DNA of 64,000 nucleotides, from the NCBI GenBank assembly GCA_964643885.1, contig CAZXUI010000001.1, positions 178,552-242,551 of the forward strand, read 5' to 3'. Made by a program: the position numbers and the translations under genes. The notes under the pieces are model-generated. The model saw nothing but the letters and a program-made list of their open reading frames with translations. It was not told the DNA's origin and did no database searches. This document shows, one piece after another, positions 40,221-50,341 of this stretch. The stretch is from CAADGL01 sp964643885. GTDB lineage: Bacteria; Planctomycetota; Phycisphaerae; UBA1845; Fen-1342. Position 1 is the first letter of the stretch. Every line of letters starts with the position of its first letter.

Positions 40221-41120
40221 ATGCCTTCTCGCCAGGCCCGCTTTTCGTTTCCGCTGTTCCTCGGTCTTTTGCTTGCCGGCGTCGTCATCGCGGCCGCGCC
40301 GCAGTTGGGCACGAACGCGCCGCCCGGCCGGCCGCAGGACCCGCCGACGCGGCCCGCCCCGCGTCCGCTTTCCGGCATCGAGGCCAAGCTGGCGCAGCGT
40401 ATCCCGCAGGTGAACTGGGATCACGCCCCGCTCGAGGACGTCCTCCGCTGGGTCGAGAAACAGACCGGCGCGATGGTCTACGCCCGCTGGGGGGTGCTCC
40501 AGCAGTTCGGGATCGACCGCCACACGCCCGTCTCGCTCCGGACCGAGAACCGCAAGCTCTCTCACATTCTCTGGGTGATCCTCCAGGAGGCATCGGCCGA
40601 CAGCGGCGTGAAGCTCGCCTACGAGGCCAGCGACGAGCTGATCCTGGTATCGAGCCACGAGGACCTCAGCCGCGAGCTCGTCACCTACGTCTACGACGTG
40701 CAGACCATTCTGCACGACATCCCGCACTTCGACCCCAATGAGCCGGGCAAGGCCTTCGTGAAGCGCACCCGCGTCAACCGCGGCGGCAGGGCGATCCCCT
40801 TCGACCACATCGGCCCGCTGCCCGGCGATGACGACGAGGACGGCACCACGATCGAGATGGAGATCGAGGACGAACGGCAGCGCGAGCTGGTCGACGCGAT
40901 CTACACGATCGTCGAGCCGGATTCCTGGTCGGCCAACGGCCGCGGCGGCCGCGGCGTCATTTTCCCCTATCGCGGCAAACTGATCGTGCGGAACTCGCTT
41001 TACGTCCACCAGCAGATCGGCCGCAGCGTGACGGAAGTCGCCGAGAAGGTCGAGAAAGCAGCAGCCGCCGAGCAGGCGAAACCGCCGCCTGCCGCCGACG
41101 CACCGCAGTCGAAGAATTGA
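40221..41120 (+). CDS. Secreted protein of unknown function with STN-like domain
   Basis: The 299-residue protein has a signal peptide (about residues 1-26, FSFPLFLGLLLAGVVIAAAP). After a Pro-rich linker comes VNWDHAPLEDVLRWVEKQTGAMVYARW, then PVSLRTENRKLSHILWVILQEA...LAYEASDELILVSS. This pattern resembles the secretin/TonB short N-terminal (STN) fold common in planctomycete exported proteins. The second half repeats the theme (YDVQTILHDI, a charged linker, then YTIVEPDSWSANGRGGRGVIFPYRGKLIVRNSLYVHQQI). There is no secretin barrel, so it is not a full secretin. The C-terminus is Ala/Pro-rich. The function is unknown. Confidence 0.7.
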   Translation: MPSRQARFSFPLFLGLLLAGVVIAAAPQLGTNAPPGRPQDPPTRPAPRPLSGIEAKLAQRIPQVNWDHAPLEDVLRWVEKQTGAMVYARWGVLQQFGIDRHTPVSLRTENRKLSHILWVILQEASADSGVKLAYEASDELILVSSHEDLSRELVTYVYDVQTILHDIPHFDPNEPGKAFVKRTRVNRGGRAIPFDHIGPLPGDDDEDGTTIEMEIEDERQRELVDAIYTIVEPDSWSANGRGGRGVIFPYRGKLIVRNSLYVHQQIGRSVTEVAEKVEKAAAAEQAKPPPAADAPQSKN

Positions 41121-41169
41121 GCGACGCGTGGCGGGACGACGCGCGGCATCGCGCCGCGTGATCATGCCG

Positions 41170-42786
41170 CTACGCCGGCAGCACCGGCAGCGTCCGCCGC
41201 CCCGGCTCATCCGCGACGGGCGTGCTCTGCGCGGGCTCGCGCCGCGGCGAAAGCACCCGTTCGACCCGGCCGAAGAGCGTCACCGGGCTGACCCGCTCGA
41301 CCCGCACTTCGACCATCGCCCCGATCAGCGAGTCATCCCCGTCGAATACCGAGATCAGATCGCCCGGCGTCCGCCCCACGAGCTGCCGCGTCGGCGTCCT
41401 GGAGATTTCCGACCCGCGATCCTGCTCCGACTCCTGCACGACACAGGCGGCCGCCGCCGCCCCTGAACCGCGTCGCGAGCCGCGACTCGGATGGCCGTTC
41501 GGGCCGCGCGTCGCCGCCGCGACGTGCCGCCGCGCCAGCTTGCTGTACCCCTCGACCAGCACCGGCACGCGCTGTCCGACGAGTCCCGCCTTCTGCCGCT
41601 CGCTGATCTCCGCCTGAATCGCCAGCAGCTCGTTGTTCCGGGCCGCCTTCAGCTCGTCCGGCACGTCGTCGGCCAGGTTCCGGTCCGCCTTCGTCCCCGG
41701 CCGCGGCGAATACTTGAACACGAACAGGCTCTTGTATTCGACCCGCCGGACCAGCTCGACCGTCGCACGGAAATCGCTCTCGCTCTCGCCGCAGAAGCCC
41801 ACGATGATGTCGCCCGCCAGCGAGATGTGCGGCAGATACTGCCGCGCCTTGTCCATCAGCCGCAGATACTCCGCCACCGTGTAGCCGCGCTTCATCGCCT
41901 TGAGGATGCGGTCCGAGCCGCTCTGCGCCGGGATGTGCAGATAGGGCATGATCTTCGGGCAATCGCGCATCACCCGGAAGATGTCCTCATCCCAATCAGC
42001 CGGAAAGCTCGTCACGAAGCGAATCCGGTCGATCCCCTCCACTTCTTGCACACGCTCCAGCAGCCGCGCAAAAGGCACCGGCCGCCCGTCTTCCTGGTGG
42101 AGGTAGGAGTTCACCGTCTGTCCGAGCAGCGTCACCTCGCGGCAGCCCAGCTCCGCCAGCCGCCGAGCTTCCTCGACGATGTGGCCCGGCGGCCGGCTCC
42201 GCTCCGGACCGCGCGTAAACGGCACCACGCAGAACGTGCAGAACTTGTCGCAGCCGCGCTGCACGCGGATGTACGATTGCAGCACGCTCTGGTCGGGCCC
42301 CGGCGCGCGAGACAGGTCGAGCGCCTCCAGGCTGTCATACTCCAGCGCCCGCGCCAGCACCTCGGTCCGCCGCGAGAGGCTCCCCGCCAGAGCCGCCACC
42401 TGCTCGTGCCGCGCCCAGACCTCGTCCAGCAGCGCCGGCAGCCGGTCCAGCTCCCCCGGTCCGCAGAGCAGATCGACGTGCGGTGCCTTGAGGAACAGCC
42501 CCTCCTTCTCGCGCTCGGCCATGCAGCCGATCACGCCCAGAATCGCCTCCGGCCGCCGCCGCTTATAGCCCCTGAGCTGTCCCAGGCGCGAGAGCACCTT
42601 GTCCTCGGCGTGCTGCCGCACACTGCACGTGTTGAACAGGATTACGTCCGCCTCGCGGAACGACGAGACCGGACGCATTCCCCGGGCGCGCAACTGCCCC
42701 TCCACGAGCTGGCTGTCCAGCACGTTCATCTGACAGCCGAACGTCTCCAGGAAGTAGCGTGCGTCCCTCACGGTCGCTCCGTCCAT
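41170..42786 (-). CDS. miaB: tRNA-2-methylthio-N6-dimethylallyladenosine synthase
   Basis: The 538-residue protein has the MiaB order. The N-terminal UPF0004 domain carries three cluster-binding cysteines (FLETFGCQMNVLDSQ, FNTCSVRQHAEDK, VIGCMAEREKE; Cys18, 54, 88). The radical SAM domain has QRGCDKFCTFCVVPFTRG (Cys179, 183, 186), and a C-terminal TRAM domain follows. It adds the methylthio group to i6A37 of tRNAs. The protein is longer than usual (about 450) mainly because of an approximately 45-residue Ala/Arg/Gly/Ser-rich stretch inside the TRAM region (RGPNGHPSRGSRRGSG...). The upstream TPR gene ends 9 bp before its start, so both are likely co-transcribed. Confidence 0.94.
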   Translation of the reverse strand: MDGATVRDARYFLETFGCQMNVLDSQLVEGQLRARGMRPVSSFREADVILFNTCSVRQHAEDKVLSRLGQLRGYKRRRPEAILGVIGCMAEREKEGLFLKAPHVDLLCGPGELDRLPALLDEVWARHEQVAALAGSLSRRTEVLARALEYDSLEALDLSRAPGPDQSVLQSYIRVQRGCDKFCTFCVVPFTRGPERSRPPGHIVEEARRLAELGCREVTLLGQTVNSYLHQEDGRPVPFARLLERVQEVEGIDRIRFVTSFPADWDEDIFRVMRDCPKIMPYLHIPAQSGSDRILKAMKRGYTVAEYLRLMDKARQYLPHISLAGDIIVGFCGESESDFRATVELVRRVEYKSLFVFKYSPRPGTKADRNLADDVPDELKAARNNELLAIQAEISERQKAGLVGQRVPVLVEGYSKLARRHVAAATRGPNGHPSRGSRRGSGAAAAACVVQESEQDRGSEISRTPTRQLVGRTPGDLISVFDGDDSLIGAMVEVRVERVSPVTLFGRVERVLSPRREPAQSTPVADEPGRRTLPVLPA

Positions 42787-42795
42787 CCGCCTCGG

Positions 42796-43938
42796 TCAAT
42801 CGCCGATCCGCCGCAGCCCGGCTCGGATTCTTTCCCGCAGTTCCGACCCGGCCGCCGCGTCGCGCAGCGCCAGCTCAAACACCTCGCGGGCCTCCGCCGG
42901 CCGGCCCAGCCGCTCCAGCGAAACTCCCCAATAATACAGGCTTTCCGCCCGGATTGGACCCGCCGGGAGCCGCTCGGCCGCCGTCTGCAATGCGCTGGCC
43001 GCTTCGGCCACCCGCCCGGCCGCAACCAGCGACTTCCCCAGCTCCACCCGCCAGTGCTCACGCTCCGCCTCAGGCGCGAACGGCACTGCCCGCTCCAGCA
43101 GCTCGACGACGCGCTCGTGCGCGCCTTTCCGGGCCGCAGCTTCCGCCGCCCGGAGAACGAAGGAGTCCGGCGGCAACTCCAGCACGGCCGCACCGCTGGC
43201 CCGCTGGTTTCCGGCGGGCTCGACCGGCCGAACCAGCGGCGGCTCATCGCCCGCCTCGGGCGGTTTCTGCGACGGCGGCGCCGCTTCTACGAGATCGCCG
43301 GGCAGCGGCTCGGCTGCCCTCTCCGCGAGCTCGCGGGGCAACTTCGCCGCGGCCTCATAAATCAGCAGCTCCAGTCGCAGCCGCTCCAGCCGGTCGCGCT
43401 GCGCCGGCGGAAGCTCGCCAGCCGCCTCCTTCAGCCGCCCAATCGCCTCGCGATTGGCCCCGCCGCCAGGCGATGCGGGCTCGCGCAGCACCACCTCGTT
43501 CGCCAGGCTCGGCCGCTCCCGGCAGATCGCAATCAGCCCCTCGACCGCGTCCGGAAATCGGCCCGAGTGCTGCAAGCCCTGAACGTGCCGTAGTCGCGCC
43601 AGGTCGCGAAGCCAGTCCGGGGCTGACGCGTCGCCCGCCACCTGCTCGTAGCCCGCCAGCGCGGCCGGCCACAGCCCATCCCCCGCCGCCCGCTCGGCCG
43701 CGGTGAATTGCGGCGCCCGATCGAGCTCGATCCACTGCACGTCCCGCAGCGGTTTGCGGAGAACCTGCCCTGAAAGTCCGCGGAAGACGACTCTCGCGTC
43801 GCGGAATCCGAGCACCTCGACCTTCCGAAAGGGCGGTTTGCCCAAGAGGGTCACCTCGTCGGCCGATACGAAGATGGGGGCCAGCTTGAGTGAGAACGTG
43901 ACGGAGGCGGCCAGGCGCAAAAGTCGCGAGCAAACCAT
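42796..43938 (-). CDS. Exported TPR-containing protein
   Basis: The 380-residue product starts at an ATG followed by a signal sequence (VCSRLLRLAASVTFSLKLAPIFVSA). Then comes a short beta segment (VTLLGKPPFRKVEVLGFRDARVVFRGLSGQVLRKPLRDVQWIEL) of a type seen before TPR regions in planctomycete exported proteins. Helical repeats fill the rest, clearest at the C-terminus (HERVVELLERAVPFAPEAEREHWRVELGKSLVAAGRVAEAASALQTAAERL). A Pro/Glu-rich linker lies in the middle. It has no Shine-Dalgarno; TATACT ends 6 nt before the ATG. It precedes miaB by 9 bp. Its function is unknown. Confidence 0.75.
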   Translation of the reverse strand: MVCSRLLRLAASVTFSLKLAPIFVSADEVTLLGKPPFRKVEVLGFRDARVVFRGLSGQVLRKPLRDVQWIELDRAPQFTAAERAAGDGLWPAALAGYEQVAGDASAPDWLRDLARLRHVQGLQHSGRFPDAVEGLIAICRERPSLANEVVLREPASPGGGANREAIGRLKEAAGELPPAQRDRLERLRLELLIYEAAAKLPRELAERAAEPLPGDLVEAAPPSQKPPEAGDEPPLVRPVEPAGNQRASGAAVLELPPDSFVLRAAEAAARKGAHERVVELLERAVPFAPEAEREHWRVELGKSLVAAGRVAEAASALQTAAERLPAGPIRAESLYYWGVSLERLGRPAEAREVFELALRDAAAGSELRERIRAGLRRIGD

Positions 43939-43944
43939 GCCGAT

Positions 43945-43950
43945 AGTATA
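43945..43950 (-). promoter_or_regulatory. Candidate -10 box for a leaderless transcript of the TPR gene
   Basis: The minus strand reads TATACT ending 6 nt before the ATG at 43938, and no Shine-Dalgarno is present. No good -35 hexamer is visible. Confidence 0.35.
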
Positions 43951-44020
43951 CGCGCGGATTCGCGCCCGCCTGCGGTTCGCGCGGGTAGCGCCTCTCCTCG
44001 CAGAAATCCGCAATAGGTTG

Positions 44021-44049
44021 TTGCGTCCGGCGGAAACGTGCTGTACATA
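44021..44049 (+). promoter_or_regulatory. Weak candidate promoter for the 44088 gene
   Basis: TTGCGT (44021-44026) and TACATA (44044-44049) are 17 bp apart, about 40 bp before the GTG at 44088, which has its own GAGGG ribosome site. Confidence 0.3.
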
Positions 44050-44087
44050 TTGTGTAGCGGACGTTCGAGCCGCTGAGGGTCTGAGAC

Positions 44088-44570
44088 GTGGCCGGAGATT
44101 CCCGTAATACCAAGGTCGTCGCCGCACTCGTCGCCGCGATGACCGTCGGCGCGACCGGGTTGCTGGCGCTCGAGGGCGGAATCTGGCGCGCGGCCGATCG
44201 CCCCGTCGCGCTGACCGCGCTGGCCGACTCGCGCCAGGGAATCCGCGAAGTGCTGATTTTCCTCGCTTCGGCCGATGTCGCCGATCAACCGGCGCTCTTC
44301 GACTGCCTCGTTTATCCGGACGGCCGCTGCACCTGGCGTCCGCGCTCCGCGCTCGTTCGGTTGGCGGTGGTCGTGTCGGAGGGCGAGTCAGTCACCGATT
44401 CGCAGAAAGAAGCGCTGCTCGCCGTGCTCGGGCGGCTCTCGCAGGCTCACAATCTCACCAGCCGTCAGATTCGGCTCGATTCGGGCTCCGACGACCGCAT
44501 CACGCCCGGTCTGCCGGTTTCGGCCGGCGACCTGCGACGCCTGCTTACCGAGCGCGACATCATCCGCTGA
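44088..44570 (+). CDS. Membrane-anchored protein of unknown function
   Basis: The 160-residue product starts at a GTG with GAGGG eight bases upstream. A single N-terminal hydrophobic segment (VVAALVAAMTVGATGLLAL, about residues 10-28) is either an anchor or a signal peptide. The remaining 130 residues are a soluble alpha/beta-looking domain (IREVLIFLASADVADQPALFDCLVYPDGRCTW... LTSRQIRLDSGSDDRITPGLPVSAGDLRRLL). I do not recognise the family. It is divergent from the TPR-miaB pair and precedes the kinase-phosphatase pair by about 200 bp, which hold no gene. Confidence 0.6.
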   Translation: MAGDSRNTKVVAALVAAMTVGATGLLALEGGIWRAADRPVALTALADSRQGIREVLIFLASADVADQPALFDCLVYPDGRCTWRPRSALVRLAVVVSEGESVTDSQKEALLAVLGRLSQAHNLTSRQIRLDSGSDDRITPGLPVSAGDLRRLLTERDIIR

Positions 44571-44766
44571 CTCGTCGTTCGCCCCCGAACGGCCGCCGAC
44601 GTTACAATCGACGCCGCCGGGGCATCTGGGGCCGGGTTCCCACGATTACCCGCTCTGGCGTCGGTCGGCTCGCAAGCCTCGGCCGGGTTGTCTAGAATCG
44701 GTCAGGGTCGCCGAGTCCCGGATCGCTCCCGGGCGCGGATCTGAATAAACCACGCAATCGGGCTGC

Positions 44767-45663
44767 ATGGCGCGACGATTCGCACAACTTCCCGGCTACG
44801 ACGTGATGCACCGGCTCGGCAAAGGCGCCGGCGCCATCATCTATTCCGGCGTCGACCGGGCTTCGCGGCAGCGCGTCGCCATCAAGCACGTGACTCGCCG
44901 CGGGCCGGAGGATGACAAGTACCTCGTCCAGGCCGAGCGCGAGTACGAGGTTGGCCGCCGCGTGAACCACCCCAGCCTGCGGCGCTGCTTCGAGATCGTC
45001 CGCATCCGCCGCTGGCTCAAGACCAGCGAGCTCTTCCTGGTCATGGAGATGCTCGAGGGCGAACTGCTCGAGGACCGCTTCGCCGACCGCCGGCCGACGA
45101 ACTTCGACCAGATCACCGAGATATTCGCCCGCATCGCCGAGGGGCTGCACGCGCTGCACGGCCTTGGAATCGCTCACGCGGATATGAAGCCGAACAACGT
45201 CATCCTCACCGCCGACGGCGTGAAGATCTTCGACTACGGGCAGAGCTGCGAGCTTGGCCACACCAAGGAGCGAGTCCAGGGCACCGCGGACTACATCGCA
45301 CCCGAGCAGGTTCTGCGCAAGCCGATCGACCAGCGGACCGACGTCTACAACCTCGGCGCGACCATGTATCGCGTCGTGACCGGCCTGGCCTTCGAGACGA
45401 TCTTTCCAGGCGGACCGGTGGGCTCGAAGAAGGTCGAGCTCAACTTCCGCCGCGGGAACGCCCCGCCGCACGAGCTGAACCCGGCCTGCCCGCTGCCGCT
45501 GTCGCGCCTGATTCTCGACTGCTGCGAGCACGACAAGGACGATCGGCCGCGGGACATGACCGTCGTCCTCTCCCGCCTGGAGACCGTCCGCCACTGGATG
45601 CGCCGCAAGGCGGCCTCGAGCGACTCGGCCGCGGTCCCGAAGGTCGGTCCCGGCCCGGTTTGA
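44767..45663 (+). CDS. Compact Ser/Thr protein kinase with HAD catalytic loop
   Basis: The 298-residue protein is essentially one Hanks kinase domain. The glycine loop is GKGAGAIIYSG (the second and third Gly positions are altered), Lys40 lies in VAIKHV, and the catalytic loop is HADMKPNN (Asp139, with Ala replacing the usual Arg of HRD). DYG (156-158) replaces DFG, and GTADYIAPEQ is intact. Loss of the HRD Arg usually means no activation-loop phosphorylation is needed, so it may be constitutively active. There is no membrane helix. The next gene, a PPP-type phosphatase-like protein, begins 62 bp downstream, suggesting a reversible phosphorylation pair. Confidence 0.85.
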   Translation: MARRFAQLPGYDVMHRLGKGAGAIIYSGVDRASRQRVAIKHVTRRGPEDDKYLVQAEREYEVGRRVNHPSLRRCFEIVRIRRWLKTSELFLVMEMLEGELLEDRFADRRPTNFDQITEIFARIAEGLHALHGLGIAHADMKPNNVILTADGVKIFDYGQSCELGHTKERVQGTADYIAPEQVLRKPIDQRTDVYNLGATMYRVVTGLAFETIFPGGPVGSKKVELNFRRGNAPPHELNPACPLPLSRLILDCCEHDKDDRPRDMTVVLSRLETVRHWMRRKAASSDSAAVPKVGPGPV

Positions 45664-45725
45664 CGCCCGCCCGCCACAGGGACTAGCATCTTCTCTTTCC
45701 GAATCTCGAAAGGATTTGCACCCGC

Positions 45726-46589
45726 GTGAGAGACTTCGGTTCGGCCACCGTGGCCTGCGAGACGCTTCGAGAGGCCGCCCGCCTTATCCGCGAGGACCCG
45801 ATCCGCAGCGGCTCGCTGCTGGCCTTCGGCAGTGCCGGCCAGCTCGTCATGACCGGCGACATGCACGGCCACCGCCGCAATTTCGAGAAGCTCCAGCGCT
45901 ACTGCAACCTCGATCGTTCCCCGGGCCGATATGTCATTCTGCACGAGCTGATTCACGAGGATGTGTCCGCGGCCGGCCAGCCGGACTACTCGATCGATCT
46001 GCTCGTCCGGGCGGCCGCGTGGAAGTGCGACTTTCCGGACAACGTCTTCTTCCTCCAGTCCAACCACGAGCTGGCCCAGCTCCGCGACCAGGAAATCACC
46101 AAGGGCGGCCGTTCGGTCCTGCACGAGTTCGAGGTCGGCGTCGCCAGGCGCTACGGCGAGAACTTCTGCGGCGAGGTGCTCGAGGCCGTCCGTGACTACC
46201 TGGCGTCGCTGCCGCTGGCCGCCAGAACCGCCAACGGCATCTTCCTAGCTCACAGTCTGCCCGACCCGTTCACCGTCGCCTCGTTCGATCTCTCCGTCTT
46301 CGATCGTCAGCCCACGGATGAAGACCTCGCCCCCGGCGGGCCGGCGTACTCGCTGGTCTGGGGCCGATTTCACTCGCAGCAGGCGATCGACGTGCTGGCC
46401 CAGCGGCTCGGCGTCGAGCTTTTCGTGGTCGGCCACACGCCGCAGGAGTTCGGCTACTCGACCATCGGCCGCCTGATGATCATCGCCAGCGACCACAACC
46501 ACGGCGTCTTCCTGCCGATCGACCTGTCCCGCAGCTATTCGATGGAAGAGCTGGAGGCCGCGGTCCGCAAGTTCGTCAGCGTGGAATAG
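45726..46589 (+). CDS. Metallophosphoesterase, probable Ser/Thr protein phosphatase
   Basis: The 287-residue protein has the calcineurin-like metal-binding motifs: MTGDMHGHRRNFEKL (GDxHG, residues 44-48), QSNHELAQLRD (NHE, about 113-115), AHSLPD and VVGHTPQEFGYS (GHTP, about 238), in the order of PPP-family phosphatases. The second-metal GDxxDRG motif is replaced by an LHELIHEDVSAAG-like segment, so metal geometry may differ from classical PP1. The start is a GTG with AAAGGA 11 bases upstream. Being directly behind a kinase, it may dephosphorylate the same targets. It is followed 61 bp later by ispH, which has its own promoter-like box. Confidence 0.8.
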   Translation: MRDFGSATVACETLREAARLIREDPIRSGSLLAFGSAGQLVMTGDMHGHRRNFEKLQRYCNLDRSPGRYVILHELIHEDVSAAGQPDYSIDLLVRAAAWKCDFPDNVFFLQSNHELAQLRDQEITKGGRSVLHEFEVGVARRYGENFCGEVLEAVRDYLASLPLAARTANGIFLAHSLPDPFTVASFDLSVFDRQPTDEDLAPGGPAYSLVWGRFHSQQAIDVLAQRLGVELFVVGHTPQEFGYSTIGRLMIIASDHNHGVFLPIDLSRSYSMEELEAAVRKFVSVE

Positions 46590-46612
46590 CGGGCGGCGGC
46601 CGGCCGCGAAAT

Positions 46613-46640
46613 GTGAAACTCGCAGCGGGGCGCCTATACT
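46613..46640 (+). promoter_or_regulatory. Candidate promoter giving a nearly leaderless ispH transcript
   Basis: GTGAAA (46613-46618), 16 bp, then TATACT (46635-46640), which ends 10 nt before the ispH ATG. The ATG has no Shine-Dalgarno, so the leader would be about 4 nt. Confidence 0.45.
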
Positions 46641-46650
46641 GGTACGAACC

Positions 46651-47595
46651 ATGCACGCGATCGTCGCCAAACCCCGGGGTTTCTGCGCAGGTGTCGAGCG
46701 GGCCATCCGCGCCGTCGAGATGGCCCTCGAGCAGTACGGGCCGCCCGTCTACGTCCGCAAGGAGATCGTCCACAACTCGCACGTCGTCGACCGCCTCCGC
46801 CGCCGCGGCGCCGTTTTCGTCAACGAGCTCGAAGAGGTGCCCGCCGGCGCGATCGCCATTCTCTCCGCTCACGGCTCGGCGCCTGTCGTCTTCGAGCAGG
46901 CCGGCCAGCGCGAGCTGCGCCTGATCGACGCGACCTGCCCGCTGGTCACCAAGGTGCACAAGGAGTCGCGCCGCTATACCGGGCGCGGATACCGGATCAT
47001 CCTCATCGGCCACGCCGGCCACGACGAGGTGATCGGCACGATGGGGCAGAACCCCGATCGCACGATCCTGGTCGAACGCGTCGAAGACGTCGCCCGGCTC
47101 GATCTCGGTCCCGACGAAAAGGGCGTCATCCTCACCCAGACGACGCTCAGCCAGGATGACACGCACGAGATCGTCGAGGCGCTGCGGCAGCGCTTCCCGC
47201 AGCTCGAGTTGCCCCCGACCGACGACATCTGCTACGCCACGCAGAACCGCCAGAATGCGATCAAGCAGATCGCCGGCCGGATCGACCTGATGCTGGTCGT
47301 CGGCTCGCCCAATTCGTCCAACTCCGTCCGGCTGACGGAGGTGGCGGCGGCCCGCGGCGTGCCCGCCCGGCTCGTCAATGACGCCGGGCAGCTCGATCCC
47401 GCCTGGTTCCAGGGCGTCTCGTGCATCGGCGTCTCGTCCGGCGCGAGCGTGCCGGAGGATCTCGTACAGAGCGTGCTGTCCCGCCTGGGCGAGCTCGGCG
47501 TCACGTCGTGGGAGGAGGTGGACGCCCCCGATGAGAACGTCGTCTTCAACCTGCCGCGCTTCACGCAACTGACACGCAGCGGCGCCGCCGGCTGA
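46651..47595 (+). CDS. ispH: 4-hydroxy-3-methylbut-2-enyl diphosphate reductase
   Basis: The 314-residue protein is IspH/LytB, the last enzyme of the MEP isoprenoid pathway, which reduces HMBPP to IPP and DMAPP with an Fe-S cluster. The three cluster cysteines are in GFCAGVERAI (Cys12), DATCPLVTKVH and DDICYATQNRQ. KEIVHNSHVV, SAHGSAP and the HAGHDEVIGTMGQ stretch carry the substrate His and other contacts, and NSSNSVRL and SSGASVPEDLV are also conserved. Length is normal. No other MEP genes are in the window. The start is fixed by the family N-terminus; there is no Shine-Dalgarno. It converges on pcm. Confidence 0.96.
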   Translation: MHAIVAKPRGFCAGVERAIRAVEMALEQYGPPVYVRKEIVHNSHVVDRLRRRGAVFVNELEEVPAGAIAILSAHGSAPVVFEQAGQRELRLIDATCPLVTKVHKESRRYTGRGYRIILIGHAGHDEVIGTMGQNPDRTILVERVEDVARLDLGPDEKGVILTQTTLSQDDTHEIVEALRQRFPQLELPPTDDICYATQNRQNAIKQIAGRIDLMLVVGSPNSSNSVRLTEVAAARGVPARLVNDAGQLDPAWFQGVSCIGVSSGASVPEDLVQSVLSRLGELGVTSWEEVDAPDENVVFNLPRFTQLTRSGAAG

Positions 47596-47610
47596 CCGCC
47601 GCGACGCGCG

Positions 47611-48276
47611 TCAGAGCTCCCAACCCGCCGCGCCCAGCAGCTTGACGAACCGGCACGGCAGCACCTCCTCCTGCTGAACGCCGCGCTCCGTTCGCCGCAG
47701 CAGCATCAGCATCTGGTTGTCCGCCGGGCCGACGGGAATCACCAGCCGCCCGCCCGCCGCGAGCTGGTCGACCAGCGCGGGTGGAACGTCCGGAGCGCCG
47801 GCCGTCACAAGAATTGCGTCGAACGGCGCCTTCTCCGGCCAGCCCACCGATCCGTCGCCGCAGCGCAGGAAGACCTTCTCGCCCAGCCCCAGCTCCGCCA
47901 GCCGCTCGGCCGCCTGCGTCATCAGTCTCAGGTGCCACTCGATCGTGTAGACCTCGCCCGCCAGGTGCGCGAGCACGGCCGTCTGGTAGGCCGTGCCCGT
48001 TCCGATCTCCAGGATGCGCTGGTCGGGCTGCGGATCGAGCAGCTCGGTCATGCGCGCGACCATGTAGGGCTGCGAGATGGTCTGACCGCAGTCGACCGGC
48101 AGGGCACTGTCCTCGTAGGCGCGGCCGACCATGCCGGCGGGTACGAAGCGTTCGCGTGGAACACGGCTCATCACATCGAGCACGCGCTGCGAGCGAATGC
48201 CGCGGTGCGCGAGCTGCTCTTCGACCATTCTTGCCCGCAGCTTTCGGAGCTGCTCTTCGGGCGGGGGATGTGCCAT
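47611..48276 (-). CDS. pcm: Protein-L-isoaspartate O-methyltransferase
   Basis: The 221-residue protein has RVLDVMSRVPRERFVPAG, the substrate loop GQTISQPYMVARM, and the SAM-binding motif ILEIGTGTAYQTAVLAHLAGEVYTIE. It methylates abnormal L-isoaspartyl residues to start protein repair. The domain order and length match bacterial Pcm. The minus strand has a TACGAT hexamer 9 nt before the ATG and no Shine-Dalgarno. Its stop is 15 bp from that of ispH. It is divergent from lepA. Confidence 0.93.
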   Translation of the reverse strand: MAHPPPEEQLRKLRARMVEEQLAHRGIRSQRVLDVMSRVPRERFVPAGMVGRAYEDSALPVDCGQTISQPYMVARMTELLDPQPDQRILEIGTGTAYQTAVLAHLAGEVYTIEWHLRLMTQAAERLAELGLGEKVFLRCGDGSVGWPEKAPFDAILVTAGAPDVPPALVDQLAAGGRLVIPVGPADNQMLMLLRRTERGVQQEEVLPCRFVKLLGAAGWEL

Positions 48277-48361
48277 GATGCAGCTATCGTAGCCGATCGG
48301 CCGGCCGAGCGTGTCGCCCGCCGGCGGCGCTGCGGCCTTCGCCGCGGGGGCGACGAGCCGC

Positions 48362-48367
48362 TATAAT
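48362..48367 (+). promoter_or_regulatory. Candidate -10 box of lepA
   Basis: A perfect TATAAT lies 74 nt before the lepA ATG (48442). A matching -35 box is not obvious. Confidence 0.45.
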
Positions 48368-48441
48368 CCACCCGTTTCCGCATCGGGCGAGGGGCGGCAA
48401 GTGCCGAGCTGTCCGATGGTTACGTGAATCAGTTGGACGCC

Positions 48442-50238
<1,797 letters not shown>

Positions 50239-50294
50239 GTTGCTCACCGTCGAAAATCGCACGGACGCACATAACGGGCTCTGAATTCTGCTAT

Positions 50295-50310
50295 ATTATA
50301 CAATTATACA
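50295..50310. promoter_or_regulatory. AT-rich promoter/operator candidate: tandem ATTATACA
   Basis: The 8-mer ATTATACA is repeated exactly twice head-to-tail, 31 nt before the ATG at 50342, in the most AT-rich patch of the window (about 50283-50340). It overlaps TATATT (50292-50297) and TATACA -10-like hexamers. A direct-repeat operator for autoregulation of the downstream pair is plausible. Confidence 0.45.
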
Positions 50311-50341
50311 CTGAAGATACATTGAAACCACAAGTCTTGCA

